A DNA stretch of 64,000 nt from a candidate division KSB1 bacterium. Lineage in GTDB: Bacteria; Electryoneota; RPQS01. The notes below the pieces were generated by a model. That model did not search any database, was not told where the DNA came from, and saw only the letters and a program-made list of their open reading frames with translations. Shown here piece after piece: positions 24,459 to 32,600 of this stretch. The translations under genes were made by a program, and so were the position numbers. The stretch is from NCBI GenBank assembly GCA_016214895.1, contig JACRMR010000020.1, positions 291,812 through 355,811 of the forward strand, written 5' to 3'. The number at the start of each line of letters is the position of its first letter. Positions within the stretch are counted from its first letter, which is position 1.

Positions 24459-26143
24459 TTCGTCTCCGCGTGTGGATCGTATTGCTCGCGGTCTGGAGCC
24501 TACTCCCGGTCCCGCGCGCGGCAGCAGACGACGACAGTTCCAGCCCGCCACTCGCGGACAGCAACTCTACGAACATGGCTCCCACCATTCGCTCCCATCC
24601 GCTTAAAGTCCGTGTCGGGCTTCTGGAGAATTACGAGAAGCTCACGTTTCAGATGCACGGCCTCTATCGCATCGAACATCTCGACGGTACCGCGTTGCGA
24701 CAGAGCGGCCAATCGCCGATTCGCTGGCGCGCCCGCATCGACGAGGCCGTCTCCGCGCAATTCCTCTTCAGCGTGCTCGTCGCCTCCTATCAGACACAGA
24801 CCGAGGCCATGCAGCTTGCGGAGTCGTTCGAGCAGCGCGGCATCCCGGCCGCCGTGCGGCAGGTCGGCGGGGCCATCGAGTTCGATCAGAACGTCGCCGG
24901 CGACAATACGCTTTATCGCGTGCAGGCCGGCAATTTCAAGATCGAGAGCGATGCGCAGCACCTGCTCGATTCGCTGACCGACGAGTTCGCGCCGCGCATC
25001 GTGCGCGAGGAATTTCGCCGCTCCCGCGGCCGCATCGAGTTTTTTGATTCCGACCTGAACGAGACCTATGCGGTGGACGAGGGCTTCCGCCTGATTCCGC
25101 TCGACAACTCGGCCTATGTGACGATCTTCGGCGTGCTCACCGGCACCGGCTTCAAGTGGGAGAAGACCGAGAATCGCAACTACGCGGGCAATCTCGAAGT
25201 CTATCTCGATCATCAGGGCCAGATTGCCGCGCTGAACGAGATTCCGATGGATGTCTATCTGCACGGCGTCGTGCCCGCCGAGATGCCCGCCGGCTTTCCC
25301 CGCGAAGCGTTGATGGCGCAGGCCATCGTCTCGCGTTCCGTCGTCATGGCGCAGAAGTCGATCAAGCATCTGAACGATCCCTTCGAACTCTGTGCCCATG
25401 TTCACTGTCAGGTTTACAGCGGGCTGACGCACGAAGACGAGCGCACCAACGAGGCCGTGGATGAAACCAAGGGCGTGGTCTTGACGAAGCACGGCGAACT
25501 AGTGGATACGCATTACAGCGCGGTCTGCGGCGGGCATACCGAAGATGCGAACTTGACCTGGATGACGCCGTCCATGTGCAACACCGAGGGCCTCTATTGC
25601 GGTCCGCCCGGCGTGGCCTTGCCCGATCTGACCACCGAAGCGGGCGCGCGCGCCTGGATCTTTTCCGAGCCCGATGTCTATTGCAATCTCACGGGCACCG
25701 ACATTCCGGTGTCGAGTGATTATGGCCGTCGCCATTTCCGCTGGGAAGTCTCGTACTCGCGCCCGGAACTCGAGCGCATCATCCGCGAGAAGACCGGCGA
25801 GGACATCGGCACGCTCTATGATATCGTGCCGCTGCAGCGCGGGCATTCCGGCCGGCTGATCGAAATCGAGATTCTCGGTTCGCGCAAGAATCTGCATCTC
25901 AAGCGCGAGCTCAAGATTCGGCGCGCCTTGAGCGACAGCGCGCTCGAGAGTTCCTGTTTCGTGGTCGAGGTGATTCACGACAGCCTCGGCGTTCCGGTCG
26001 AGATCGTGTTCCATGGCGCGGGCTGGGGTCACGGTGTCGGCCTCTGTCAGTGCGGCGCCGCCCGCATGGCCAAGACCGGCATGTCCCACGAGCAGATCTT
26101 CAACCATTACTTCCCCGGCCTGCAACTCAAGAAGTTGTATTGA
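24425..26143 (+). CDS. SpoIID/LytB-domain protein with SPOR-like region, signal peptide
   Basis: 572 residues from ATG 24425 (a GTG at 24413 is possible). A signal peptide (VWIVLLAVWSLLPVPRAAA) is followed by a SPOR-like segment, about residues 110-190, in which FSVLVASY and LYRVQAGNF look like two beta-strand starts. The SpoIID domain runs from VYLDHQ to the C-terminus: MDVYLHGVVPAEMPAGFP with the catalytic-type Glu, EALMAQAIVSRSVVMA, FELCAHVHCQVYSG, and FHGAGWGHGVGLCQCGA. SpoIID enzymes are lytic transglycosylases acting on denuded peptidoglycan, and SPOR domains bind such glycan, so the two halves fit. It overlaps lysC and has a paralogue at 58939-60714. Confidence 0.88.
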   Translation: MARLHPSVARVIRLRVWIVLLAVWSLLPVPRAAADDDSSSPPLADSNSTNMAPTIRSHPLKVRVGLLENYEKLTFQMHGLYRIEHLDGTALRQSGQSPIRWRARIDEAVSAQFLFSVLVASYQTQTEAMQLAESFEQRGIPAAVRQVGGAIEFDQNVAGDNTLYRVQAGNFKIESDAQHLLDSLTDEFAPRIVREEFRRSRGRIEFFDSDLNETYAVDEGFRLIPLDNSAYVTIFGVLTGTGFKWEKTENRNYAGNLEVYLDHQGQIAALNEIPMDVYLHGVVPAEMPAGFPREALMAQAIVSRSVVMAQKSIKHLNDPFELCAHVHCQVYSGLTHEDERTNEAVDETKGVVLTKHGELVDTHYSAVCGGHTEDANLTWMTPSMCNTEGLYCGPPGVALPDLTTEAGARAWIFSEPDVYCNLTGTDIPVSSDYGRRHFRWEVSYSRPELERIIREKTGEDIGTLYDIVPLQRGHSGRLIEIEILGSRKNLHLKRELKIRRALSDSALESSCFVVEVIHDSLGVPVEIVFHGAGWGHGVGLCQCGAARMAKTGMSHEQIFNHYFPGLQLKKLY

Positions 26144-26222
26144 CCGCCCAGCGCGCCACCCATTCACAACCAAGCGCGGCGCGAACTTGGGTAGTGCCGC
26201 AGGGCGTGCGCTCGGCATCGGT

Positions 26223-26253
26223 GTTCACGTTTCAAGTTTCACCTTTCACGTTC
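26223..26253 (+). repeat. TTTCACG/TTTCAAG 7-mers in front of prfB
   Basis: TTCACGTTTCAAGTTTCACC and TTTCACG end 8 bp before the prfB ATG, which has no Shine-Dalgarno. Confidence 0.8.
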
Positions 26254-26260
26254 CCCCCCC

Positions 26261-27407
26261 ATGACCCTCGACGAACTCAAATTTCAGATCGAAGCCTACC
26301 GCCCCAAGCTTTCGGATTTACGGAGGTCGCTTTGACGTCGCGACTCGCGAACAACGGTTAACGAAACTCGAAGCCCTCTCCGCCGGTGAGGGTTTTTGGG
26401 ATGATCAGGTTCAGGCCCAGCGGGTGCTCAAGCAAGTCTCGGAAGAACGGGCCTGGCTTGCCGAGTATCGCAAGGTCGAGAGCGGTCTCAATGACCTCAT
26501 CACCCTGGCCGAACTTGCCGCCGAGTCCGGGGCCGATTTCCCCGAGAGCGAACTCGCCGGCGAATTCAAGCGCTATGTCGAGAGCTATGACAACCTCGAG
26601 TTGCGGGCCATGCTCTCCGGGCGCGACGATGCTCGCGGCGCGATCATGCATATTCATCCGGGACAAGGCGGTACGGAGTCCTGCGACTGGGCGGGCATGC
26701 TCTTCCGCATGTACATGCGCTGGTTCGAGCACCGCGGTTGGAAGGCCGACGTTCTCGACTACGAACCCGCTGAACAGGCGGGCATCGAAAGCGCGGTGGT
26801 TGAGGTCTCCGGCGAGTATGCGTACGGTTTTTGCAAGGCAGAGACCGGGGTTCATCGGCTCGTGCGGATTTCGCCGTTCGATTCCAACGCCCGGCGGCAT
26901 ACTTCGTTCGTTTCGGTGTTCGTCTATCCCGAAGTGGATGACGTACCCGAAATCGAGATCAAGCCGGACGATTTGAAGGTGGACACCTATCGTGCCTCCG
27001 GTGCCGGCGGTCAGCACGTCAACAAGACCGAATCCGCGATTCGCCTGACGCACCTGGCTTCCGGCATCGTCGTCACCTGTCAGACCGAGCGTTCGCAGCA
27101 TCGCAACCGTGACAGCGCCATGAAGGTCTTGCGCGCGCGGCTCTATCAGCGTTTTCTTGACGAACAGCGCGCGAAGAACGACAAGATCGAGAGCAGCAAG
27201 GCGGACATTGCCTGGGGTCATCAGATTCGTTCGTACGTGTTCCAGCCGTACCAGATGGTCAAGGACCATCGCACGAACTACGAGACCTCGAGCATCGACA
27301 AGGTGATGGACGGCGATCTCGACATGTTCGTCCGCGAGTTCCTGCTCCACGGTGCGCAGGGCAAATTCGCGCGCAGCCGCGGCCTGGCGGGCAAAGAGGA
27401 AGAGTAG
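26261..27407 (+). CDS. prfB: Peptide chain release factor 2, made by programmed +1 frameshift
   Basis: The gene is two frames: 26261-26332 (24 codons, MTLDELKFQIEAYRPKLSDL...) ends at an in-frame TGA (26333-26335), and translation resumes in the +1 frame at GAC 26334 through 27407, giving about 381 residues. Release-factor hallmarks are the RF2 anticodon-like tripeptide SPF in VRISPFDS and the catalytic GGQ in GAGGQHVNK, with EIEIKPDDLKVDTYRASG before it. RF2 reads UGA and UAA and hydrolyses the peptidyl-tRNA. The frameshift gives autoregulation: low RF2 pauses the ribosome at its own UGA. The reading frame is otherwise intact. Confidence 0.96.
26319..26336 (+). promoter_or_regulatory. prfB programmed +1 frameshift signal
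   Basis: An internal Shine-Dalgarno GGAGG (26322-26326) precedes the slippery CTT TGA C (26330-26336). Re-pairing of the Leu tRNA from CTT to TTT shifts the frame by one base. Spacing and codons match the classic RF2 site. Confidence 0.95.
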
Positions 27408-27417
27408 CAGGTCTTCG

Positions 27418-27696
27418 CCGCCGAGCCGGGCGTCCTCGCCCGGCCGGAATCGGAGCGCCTCGCCGCGCGGGTTGTCTTCAACCCGCCGGAATCCGCCTCG
27501 GGTCCTTCCCCGCTTTCCGGGGAACTTAGCCGAGATCGGACTCGGCCATTTCAATTTTCAATTTTCAATCTTTCTCGCCGCGCGGGTTGTCTTCAACCCG
27601 CCGGAATCCGCCTCGGGTCCTTCCCCGCTTTCCGGGGAACTCAGCCGGGGTCGGACTCGGCCATTTCAATTTTCAATTTTCAATTTTCAATTTTTC
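27418..27696 (+). repeat. Tandem duplicated hairpin block (period 115 bp) with TTTTCAA 7-mers
   Basis: One CCGAGCCGGGCG-TCCTC-GCCCGG-CCGGAATC hairpin (27420-27451) is followed by two copies, starting at 27461 and 27576, of GCGCGGGTTGTCTTCAACCCGCCGGAATCC. Each copy continues with CTTCCCCGCTTTCCGGGGAA and ends in TTTTCAA repeats (27549-27570 and 27663-27696). The second 7-mer tract lies 22 bp before the subtilase start. Confidence 0.9.
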
Positions 27697-27717
27697 TTCC
27701 ATCTTGAGGAGCGCAAC

Positions 27718-29781
27718 GTGAGAAGAATCTTCGTTCCAATTTTCATGCTATCCCTCGCGACCGCCTTGACGGCGATTGCCAAGCCGCTGGATTTGATTCG
27801 TCCCGGCGAACCCTATTACGATTGCCGTCCCGCTCAGGTGCTGGTCAAGTTCCACAAGGAGCTGACTGGCTCGGCGATCTCCGACCTCGCGGCACAAATC
27901 GGTGGCAAGCCGGAGTATCATTCCGCACTGCTTGACTTCTATCGCATCACCCTACCCGCTGCGGCCAGTGTCAGCGACGCCGTGAAGTTCTTCCGTTCAC
28001 AGCCGACCGTCGAGTGGGCGAATTTCAATTACATCGCGCAGGCATTTTACACGCCCAACGACCCGTTCTACTCGTATCAGTGGCACTACACGCGCATCGG
28101 CATGGAGCAGGCGTGGGACATTACGCGCGGCTCCGCCGACATCATCGTCGCTGACGCCGATCAGGGCTGGCAGTTCGATCATGCGGACTTTGCCGGCGTT
28201 CAGACCGTCAGCCCGTACGATTTCGTCGATAACGATAACGATCCGTCGGCTCCTAATCTTGTGGACTCACACGGCATGCACACCGCCGGGACCATTCTCG
28301 CGGCCACCAATAACAGTATCGGCGTCGCCGGTGTCGCTCCGCTTTGCAGACTCCAGCCGTTACGCGTGTTGGGCGACAACGGCTCGGGTGAGATGGGCTG
28401 GATCGCCGACGGAATCGCCTGGGCCGGTACGCATGGCGCGCATGTACTGAATCTGTCACTTGGTTTTCCGATTCAGAACAACGAACCGCCGGTCGATCCG
28501 GGTCCGCCGCTCAGTACGGCGGTTTCACAGGCGACAAATGCCGGTGTGGTGATCTGTGCCTCGTCCGGCAATGACGGCGCGGACTACGTTTCTTATCCGG
28601 CCGCTTACGAGCAGTGCATCGCCGTGGGCTCGACGGGTTTTGACGATGCCATCGCGCCCTATTCCAATCGCGGCACCGCCCTCGATGTCACGGCCCCCGG
28701 CGGCAACACCGAGCAGGATTTGAATCAGGACGGCTACGTGGACGGCGTGCTCTCCACGCTGCGCAATGAGCAGGGTGATTACTACGGTTTCTGGCAAGGC
28801 ACGTCCATGGCCGCGCCGCATGTCTCCGGGTTGGCGGCGCTGTTGCGTGCGCATGGCCTGGCGGCGAATCAGGTTCGTCAAGCGTTGCAGACCACGGCGG
28901 TGGACTTGGGTGCTGCCGGGCGTGACAACGTATTCGGTCACGGTCGTATCAATGCGCTCGCAGCTTTGCAATATCAGGGCGGCGGCGGGAACGAGATCAC
29001 GCTGTTGAATGAGCCCTTCGAGAACTTCCCGCTCACCGACTGGATCGCGCAGCAAGACGAAGCGCAAGGCGTCGGCTGGCAGGTGCTGTCCGGCGGTGCT
29101 CCGGATTGCAACTATGGCCCGCACGGTGGCTCAGATGCCGTCTGGCATGACGACGAGCAGGTCGGCGGACATCAGGATGATTGGCTGATTACTCCGCTGC
29201 TCGCGATTCCCGCCGGCGCCACCGATGTTTCGTTCACATTCTGGGAGCGGAACTGCTACGTCACCGCGCAGTACTACGAATATCACGGCGTGCTCTGGTC
29301 AGCGGACGGCACGAATTGGACGGAGATCGTGGAGTTGAGCACCGCGGCTTCGGACTGGCACCAGATCGAGATCGATGCCACGGCCCTCGCCGGTCAGAGC
29401 ATTCGGTTCGGCTGGCACTATACGGGCACCTACGCCACCGAGTGGTTCCTCGACGATGTGCTGGTCACGGCGCAGACGTCGGGTGCCGCCGGCGATCGCT
29501 CCGCCGCCGCTCCGTCGCGGTTCACACTGGCGGATCCGTACCCGAATCCATTCAACAATTCGACGCAGATTCCGTTTGAGCTTTCCACCGCTTCGCGCGT
29601 CGAGCTGTCGATCTACAACCTGCTCGGTCAAGAAGTCGCGAGGCTCACCGACGGCGGCGTGCTGTCCGCGGGTGCGCACGCGATCACCTGGGATGCCGCC
29701 GGCGTCACCAGCGGCATCTACCTCTTGCAGATGAAGGCCGGCGGCACGGTCGAAACGCGCAAAGTCGTTCTGCTGAAGTAG
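27718..29781 (+). CDS. Secreted subtilisin-family serine protease with type IX sorting domain
   Basis: 687 residues from a GTG preceded by TTGAGGAGC, a good ribosome binding site. A signal peptide covers residues 1-21. An inhibitor-like prodomain follows (VLVKFHKELTG...). The S8 domain has Asp148 in DQGWQFDHADF, His185 in DSHGMHTAGT (usual HGTHVAG slightly changed), the oxyanion region SSGND and Ser363 in GTSMAAPHVSG. Residues about 425-590 look like a jelly-roll domain of the MAM/choice-of-anchor type (DDWLITPLLAIPAGATDVSF). DPYPNPFNNSTQIPF to KVVLLK is the type IX sorting domain. It is likely a surface or extracellular protease exported through SprA. Confidence 0.92.
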   Translation: MRRIFVPIFMLSLATALTAIAKPLDLIRPGEPYYDCRPAQVLVKFHKELTGSAISDLAAQIGGKPEYHSALLDFYRITLPAAASVSDAVKFFRSQPTVEWANFNYIAQAFYTPNDPFYSYQWHYTRIGMEQAWDITRGSADIIVADADQGWQFDHADFAGVQTVSPYDFVDNDNDPSAPNLVDSHGMHTAGTILAATNNSIGVAGVAPLCRLQPLRVLGDNGSGEMGWIADGIAWAGTHGAHVLNLSLGFPIQNNEPPVDPGPPLSTAVSQATNAGVVICASSGNDGADYVSYPAAYEQCIAVGSTGFDDAIAPYSNRGTALDVTAPGGNTEQDLNQDGYVDGVLSTLRNEQGDYYGFWQGTSMAAPHVSGLAALLRAHGLAANQVRQALQTTAVDLGAAGRDNVFGHGRINALAALQYQGGGGNEITLLNEPFENFPLTDWIAQQDEAQGVGWQVLSGGAPDCNYGPHGGSDAVWHDDEQVGGHQDDWLITPLLAIPAGATDVSFTFWERNCYVTAQYYEYHGVLWSADGTNWTEIVELSTAASDWHQIEIDATALAGQSIRFGWHYTGTYATEWFLDDVLVTAQTSGAAGDRSAAAPSRFTLADPYPNPFNNSTQIPFELSTASRVELSIYNLLGQEVARLTDGGVLSAGAHAITWDAAGVTSGIYLLQMKAGGTVETRKVVLLK

Positions 29782-29869
29782 GGTCCGCCTCCGCAATCCA
29801 CTGAGCACCGAGGGGGACTCGTTCGTCGGGTCCCTCTCCTCTTCCTCCCCGAGCAGGTATTGCTTGCGG

Positions 29870-30372
29870 CGGCACGTCTCTTGAGGCTTAACGTGCCCCG
29901 CTCGGCCACCGCCTTTCCGCCGAGCAGGGATTCCTTCCCCACTTCCCGCCGAGCAGGGATTCCTTCCCTGCCGGAATCTTGCTGGCTCCGCCGCGGCATG
30001 TGTCTTCACATGCCCGGAATCGGAGAGTCACCACCGAGCAGGGATTCCTTCCCTGCCGGAATCTCGCTCGGCCAAACGAGTTCGAATCAAGCCGCATCCT
30101 GTCCGCACCCCGTCCCCCCTTCCAAGGGGGGACCACAGGGGGGTTCTTGTTCCCCGATTCCCCCCCCCCCCGAGCAGGGATTCCTTCCCCACTTTCCGCC
30201 GAGCAGGGATTCCTTCCCTGCCGGAATCTCGCTCGGCCAAACGAGTTCGAATCAAGCCGCATCCTGTCCGCACCCCGTCCCCCCTTCCAAGGGGGGACCA
30301 CAGGGGGGTTCTTGTTCCCCGATTCCCCCCCCCGCCGAGCAGGGATTCCTTCCCTGCCGGAATCTCGCTCGG
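29870..30372 (+). repeat. Composite hairpin array upstream of alr, period about 166 bp
   Basis: GCGGCGGCACGTCTCTTGAGGCTTAACGTGCCCCGCTC opens the cluster (29871-29908). GAGCAGGGATTCCTTCCCTGCCGGAATC hairpins recur at 29949, 30034, 30200 and 30337. Two long near-identical blocks (about 30033-30175 and 30199-30335) join this hairpin to the spacer CTCGGCCAAACGAGTTCG, then to CCCCTTCCAAGGGG with a second G-run, then to a C-run. A GCATGTGTCTTCACATGC hairpin lies at 29996-30014. It accounts for nearly all of the 660-bp gap. Confidence 0.9.
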
Positions 30373-30442
30373 GTCCCCCTCCGTTCACGGAGGAGTCAGG
30401 GGTCGATCAGTTCTTCGCCTTCGTATCTTCGCCCTTCCGAAT

Positions 30443-31603
30443 TTGAACCATTCCTCCATCTCCCTTTCCGAGGTCATCGCGGACGACGGCAACCGCCTCT
30501 ACCGCCCGACCTTTGCGCGCATTTCGACCGCCGCGCTCGAACACAACTTCCGCGCGTTTCGTGCGCTCGCTCCGCGCTCGAAACTGCTGGCCGTGGTCAA
30601 AGCCGACGCGTATGGCCACGGTCTCTTACGCTGCGCTCAGCTCTTTGCCGAACTCGGCGCGGATTGCTTCGGCGTCGGCTTCGTCGAGGAGGGCATCGCC
30701 CTGCGTCGCGCCGGCATTCGGCTGCCCGTGCTGGTGCTCGGCGGTATCGTCGGCAGTCAGATCGCGCTGTTCATCGAATACGACCTCGATCTGACCGCCA
30801 GTTCTGTGTTCAAGCTCGAGGCCATCGAGCTCGCGGCCCGCGAGTCCGGGAACCGCGCGCGTGTGCAGCTCAAGCTCGACACGGGCATGAACCGCATCGG
30901 TCAGAACTGGCGGACGGCGGAGCAGTTGTTTGTGGCAGCGAAGAGAAGTTCGCACATCGAGCTCACCGGTCTCTATTCGCATTTGGCCACCGCCGAAGCG
31001 GACGATCCCGCCTTCGCCCGCTTGCAGCTGGAGCGCTTTCGCCAGGTCATCGAGCTGGCCGACGCGCACGGCATTCGGCCGGAACTCATTCACATTGCCA
31101 ATTCCGCGGGTGCGATCCGCTTTCCCGCGTCGCACTATTCGCTGATCCGCCCCGGTCTCGGGCTGTACGGCCAGCACGGCAGTGAATCGCTGCAGCCGCT
31201 CCTGCCGCTGGTGCCCGCCCTTTCGCTGGTGAGCCAGATCGTTTACCTGAAGCGCGTTCGCGCCGGCGAGGGCGTGAGCTACGGTCACCTCTGGCACGCG
31301 CCGTGCGATTCGTGGGTTGCCACAGTCCCCGTCGGTTACGGCGACGGCTTCCCGCGCAGTTTGACCGGAAAGTCGCAAGTCCTGATTGGCGGCCGGCGTT
31401 ACCCGATCGTCGGTGCCATCTGCATGGATCAGTTCATGGTCAACCTCGGCGAGGACCGCTATCCGGTCGGCGCGGAGGTTGTCGTCTGGGGCAAACAACT
31501 CGAAGCCGAAATCCCGCTCTGGGAGCTCTGTCGTCATGGCGGCTTCATTCCCTACGAACTCCCCATCTACCTGACCGGCCGCGTCCCCCGCGTCTTCGTC
31601 TGA
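30443..31603 (+). CDS. alr: Alanine racemase
   Basis: 386 residues, standard length, starting at a TTG (30443). The PLP lysine lies in LLAVVKADAYGHG, the substrate-facing region in LKLDTGMNRIG, and the phosphate-binding and dimer motifs in HIANSAGAI and SLIRPGLGLYG. The second-domain catalytic Tyr is in GVSYGHLW, with MDQFMVNLG at the active-site rim. It interconverts L- and D-alanine for the D-Ala-D-Ala ends of peptidoglycan. The gene is flanked on both sides by nearly identical composite hairpin blocks, which could let it be duplicated or lost by recombination. Confidence 0.95.
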   Translation: MNHSSISLSEVIADDGNRLYRPTFARISTAALEHNFRAFRALAPRSKLLAVVKADAYGHGLLRCAQLFAELGADCFGVGFVEEGIALRRAGIRLPVLVLGGIVGSQIALFIEYDLDLTASSVFKLEAIELAARESGNRARVQLKLDTGMNRIGQNWRTAEQLFVAAKRSSHIELTGLYSHLATAEADDPAFARLQLERFRQVIELADAHGIRPELIHIANSAGAIRFPASHYSLIRPGLGLYGQHGSESLQPLLPLVPALSLVSQIVYLKRVRAGEGVSYGHLWHAPCDSWVATVPVGYGDGFPRSLTGKSQVLIGGRRYPIVGAICMDQFMVNLGEDRYPVGAEVVVWGKQLEAEIPLWELCRHGGFIPYELPIYLTGRVPRVFV

Positions 31604-31615
31604 ATCGGCCTCCGC

Positions 31616-31976
31616 TCTCCCCCCACATCCTGTGGGGGGCCGGGGGGGTGCGCGTCTTCGCGCATCCGCTCGACCAACGCCTTTCCCCCCGAGCAGGGAT
31701 TCCTTCCCTGCCGGAATCCCGCTCGGCCAAACGAGTTCGAATCAAGCCGCATCCTGTCCGCACCCCGTCCCCCCTTCTAAGGGGGGCCACAGGGGGGTTC
31801 TTGATTCCTCTTCCCCCCCGAGCAGGGATTCCTTCCCTGCCGGAATCCGCCTGCTTGCGGCGGCACGTCTCTTGAGGCTTGACGTGCCCCGCTCGGCTGC
31901 CGCCTTTCCCCCCCGCTCATGCGATGCCGCAGCGGTACCCACTCTCTTGCTTTCGATTTTGAATTTTGAATTTGGG
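31616..31976 (+). repeat. Hairpin blocks between alr and the acetyltransferase, ending in TTTTGAA 7-mers
   Basis: CCCCCCACATCCTGTGGGGGG with G-run and GTGCGCGTCTTCGCGC lies at 31620-31663. The block 31688-31812 repeats the one upstream of alr (GAGCAGGGATTCC..., CCAAACGAGTTCG, CCCCTTCTAAGGGG). A second GCAGGGATTCC hairpin lies at 31822-31847, and GCGGCGGCACGTCTC...GACGTGCCCCGCTC at 31858-31895. TTTCGATTTTGAATTTTGAA (31950-31972) ends 14 bp before the acetyltransferase ATG. Confidence 0.88.
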
Positions 31977-31986
31977 ATGTTCTTCC

Positions 31987-32556
31987 ATGCTCCGTCTCGC
32001 CACTCCTGCCGACGCGCAACAAATGCTGGGCATCTACGCTCCGATTGTTCACGAGACCGCCGCGACCTTTGAATATGTCGTCCCCACTCTCGACGAGTTC
32101 CGCGACCGGATTATCAAAGGTCTGACCGTGGCTCCGTGGCTGGTGGATGATCGCGACGGCGAGCTCATCAGCTATGCCTACGGCGGGCTGTTCCGCTCCC
32201 GCGCCGCCTACCAGTGGACCATCGAGACCACGGTCGAGGTCAAGGACGGCTATCGGCGCGGCGGCCACGGCAAGGCAATCTATCGGACCCTCATCAACCT
32301 CCTCCGCGCACAGGGCTACTGTACCGCCGTGGCGGTGATTGAGATTCGCAATCTCCCCAGCATCGAATTTCACAAGCGCCTCGGCTTCACGCACGTCGGC
32401 ACGTTCCGGCGTTCCGGATATAAACTCGCGGAGTGGCAGGACTCCAGCTGGTGGCAGCTCCTGCTCCGTGAGGATCGCGTCCCGGCGCCGGTGCTGTCGA
32501 TGGATGCCTTCACCCGTTCGCCCGAGTTTGCCGCGGTCATCAACGGCTTCTCATAA
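31987..32556 (+). CDS. GNAT N-acetyltransferase, phosphinothricin/methionine-sulfoximine type
   Basis: 189 residues from the ATG at 31987. The fold markers are LRLATPADAQQMLGIYAPIV at the N-terminus, FEYVVPTLDEFRDRI, and the acetyl-CoA pyrophosphate loop RRGGHGKAIYRTL. IEIRNLPSIEFHKRLGFTHVGTFRRSGYK is characteristic of the Pat/YncA branch that acetylates phosphinothricin-like or methionine-derived amines. The true substrate is unknown. The final 20 residues are less conserved. No operon partner is close; DUF5916 starts 44 bp downstream and could be co-transcribed. Confidence 0.87.
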   Translation: MLRLATPADAQQMLGIYAPIVHETAATFEYVVPTLDEFRDRIIKGLTVAPWLVDDRDGELISYAYGGLFRSRAAYQWTIETTVEVKDGYRRGGHGKAIYRTLINLLRAQGYCTAVAVIEIRNLPSIEFHKRLGFTHVGTFRRSGYKLAEWQDSSWWQLLLREDRVPAPVLSMDAFTRSPEFAAVINGFS

Positions 32557-32600
32557 ATGAATTGGCTGTCGGTCGGTGAGTTGCACTCGCAAGGATTCCC

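Noticed and set aside
30066-30090. GAGTTCGAATCAAG resembles a tRNA T-loop (also at 30238 and 31733)
   Set aside because: No T-stem complementarity, acceptor stem or anticodon arm around it; it is the spacer of a composite repeat.
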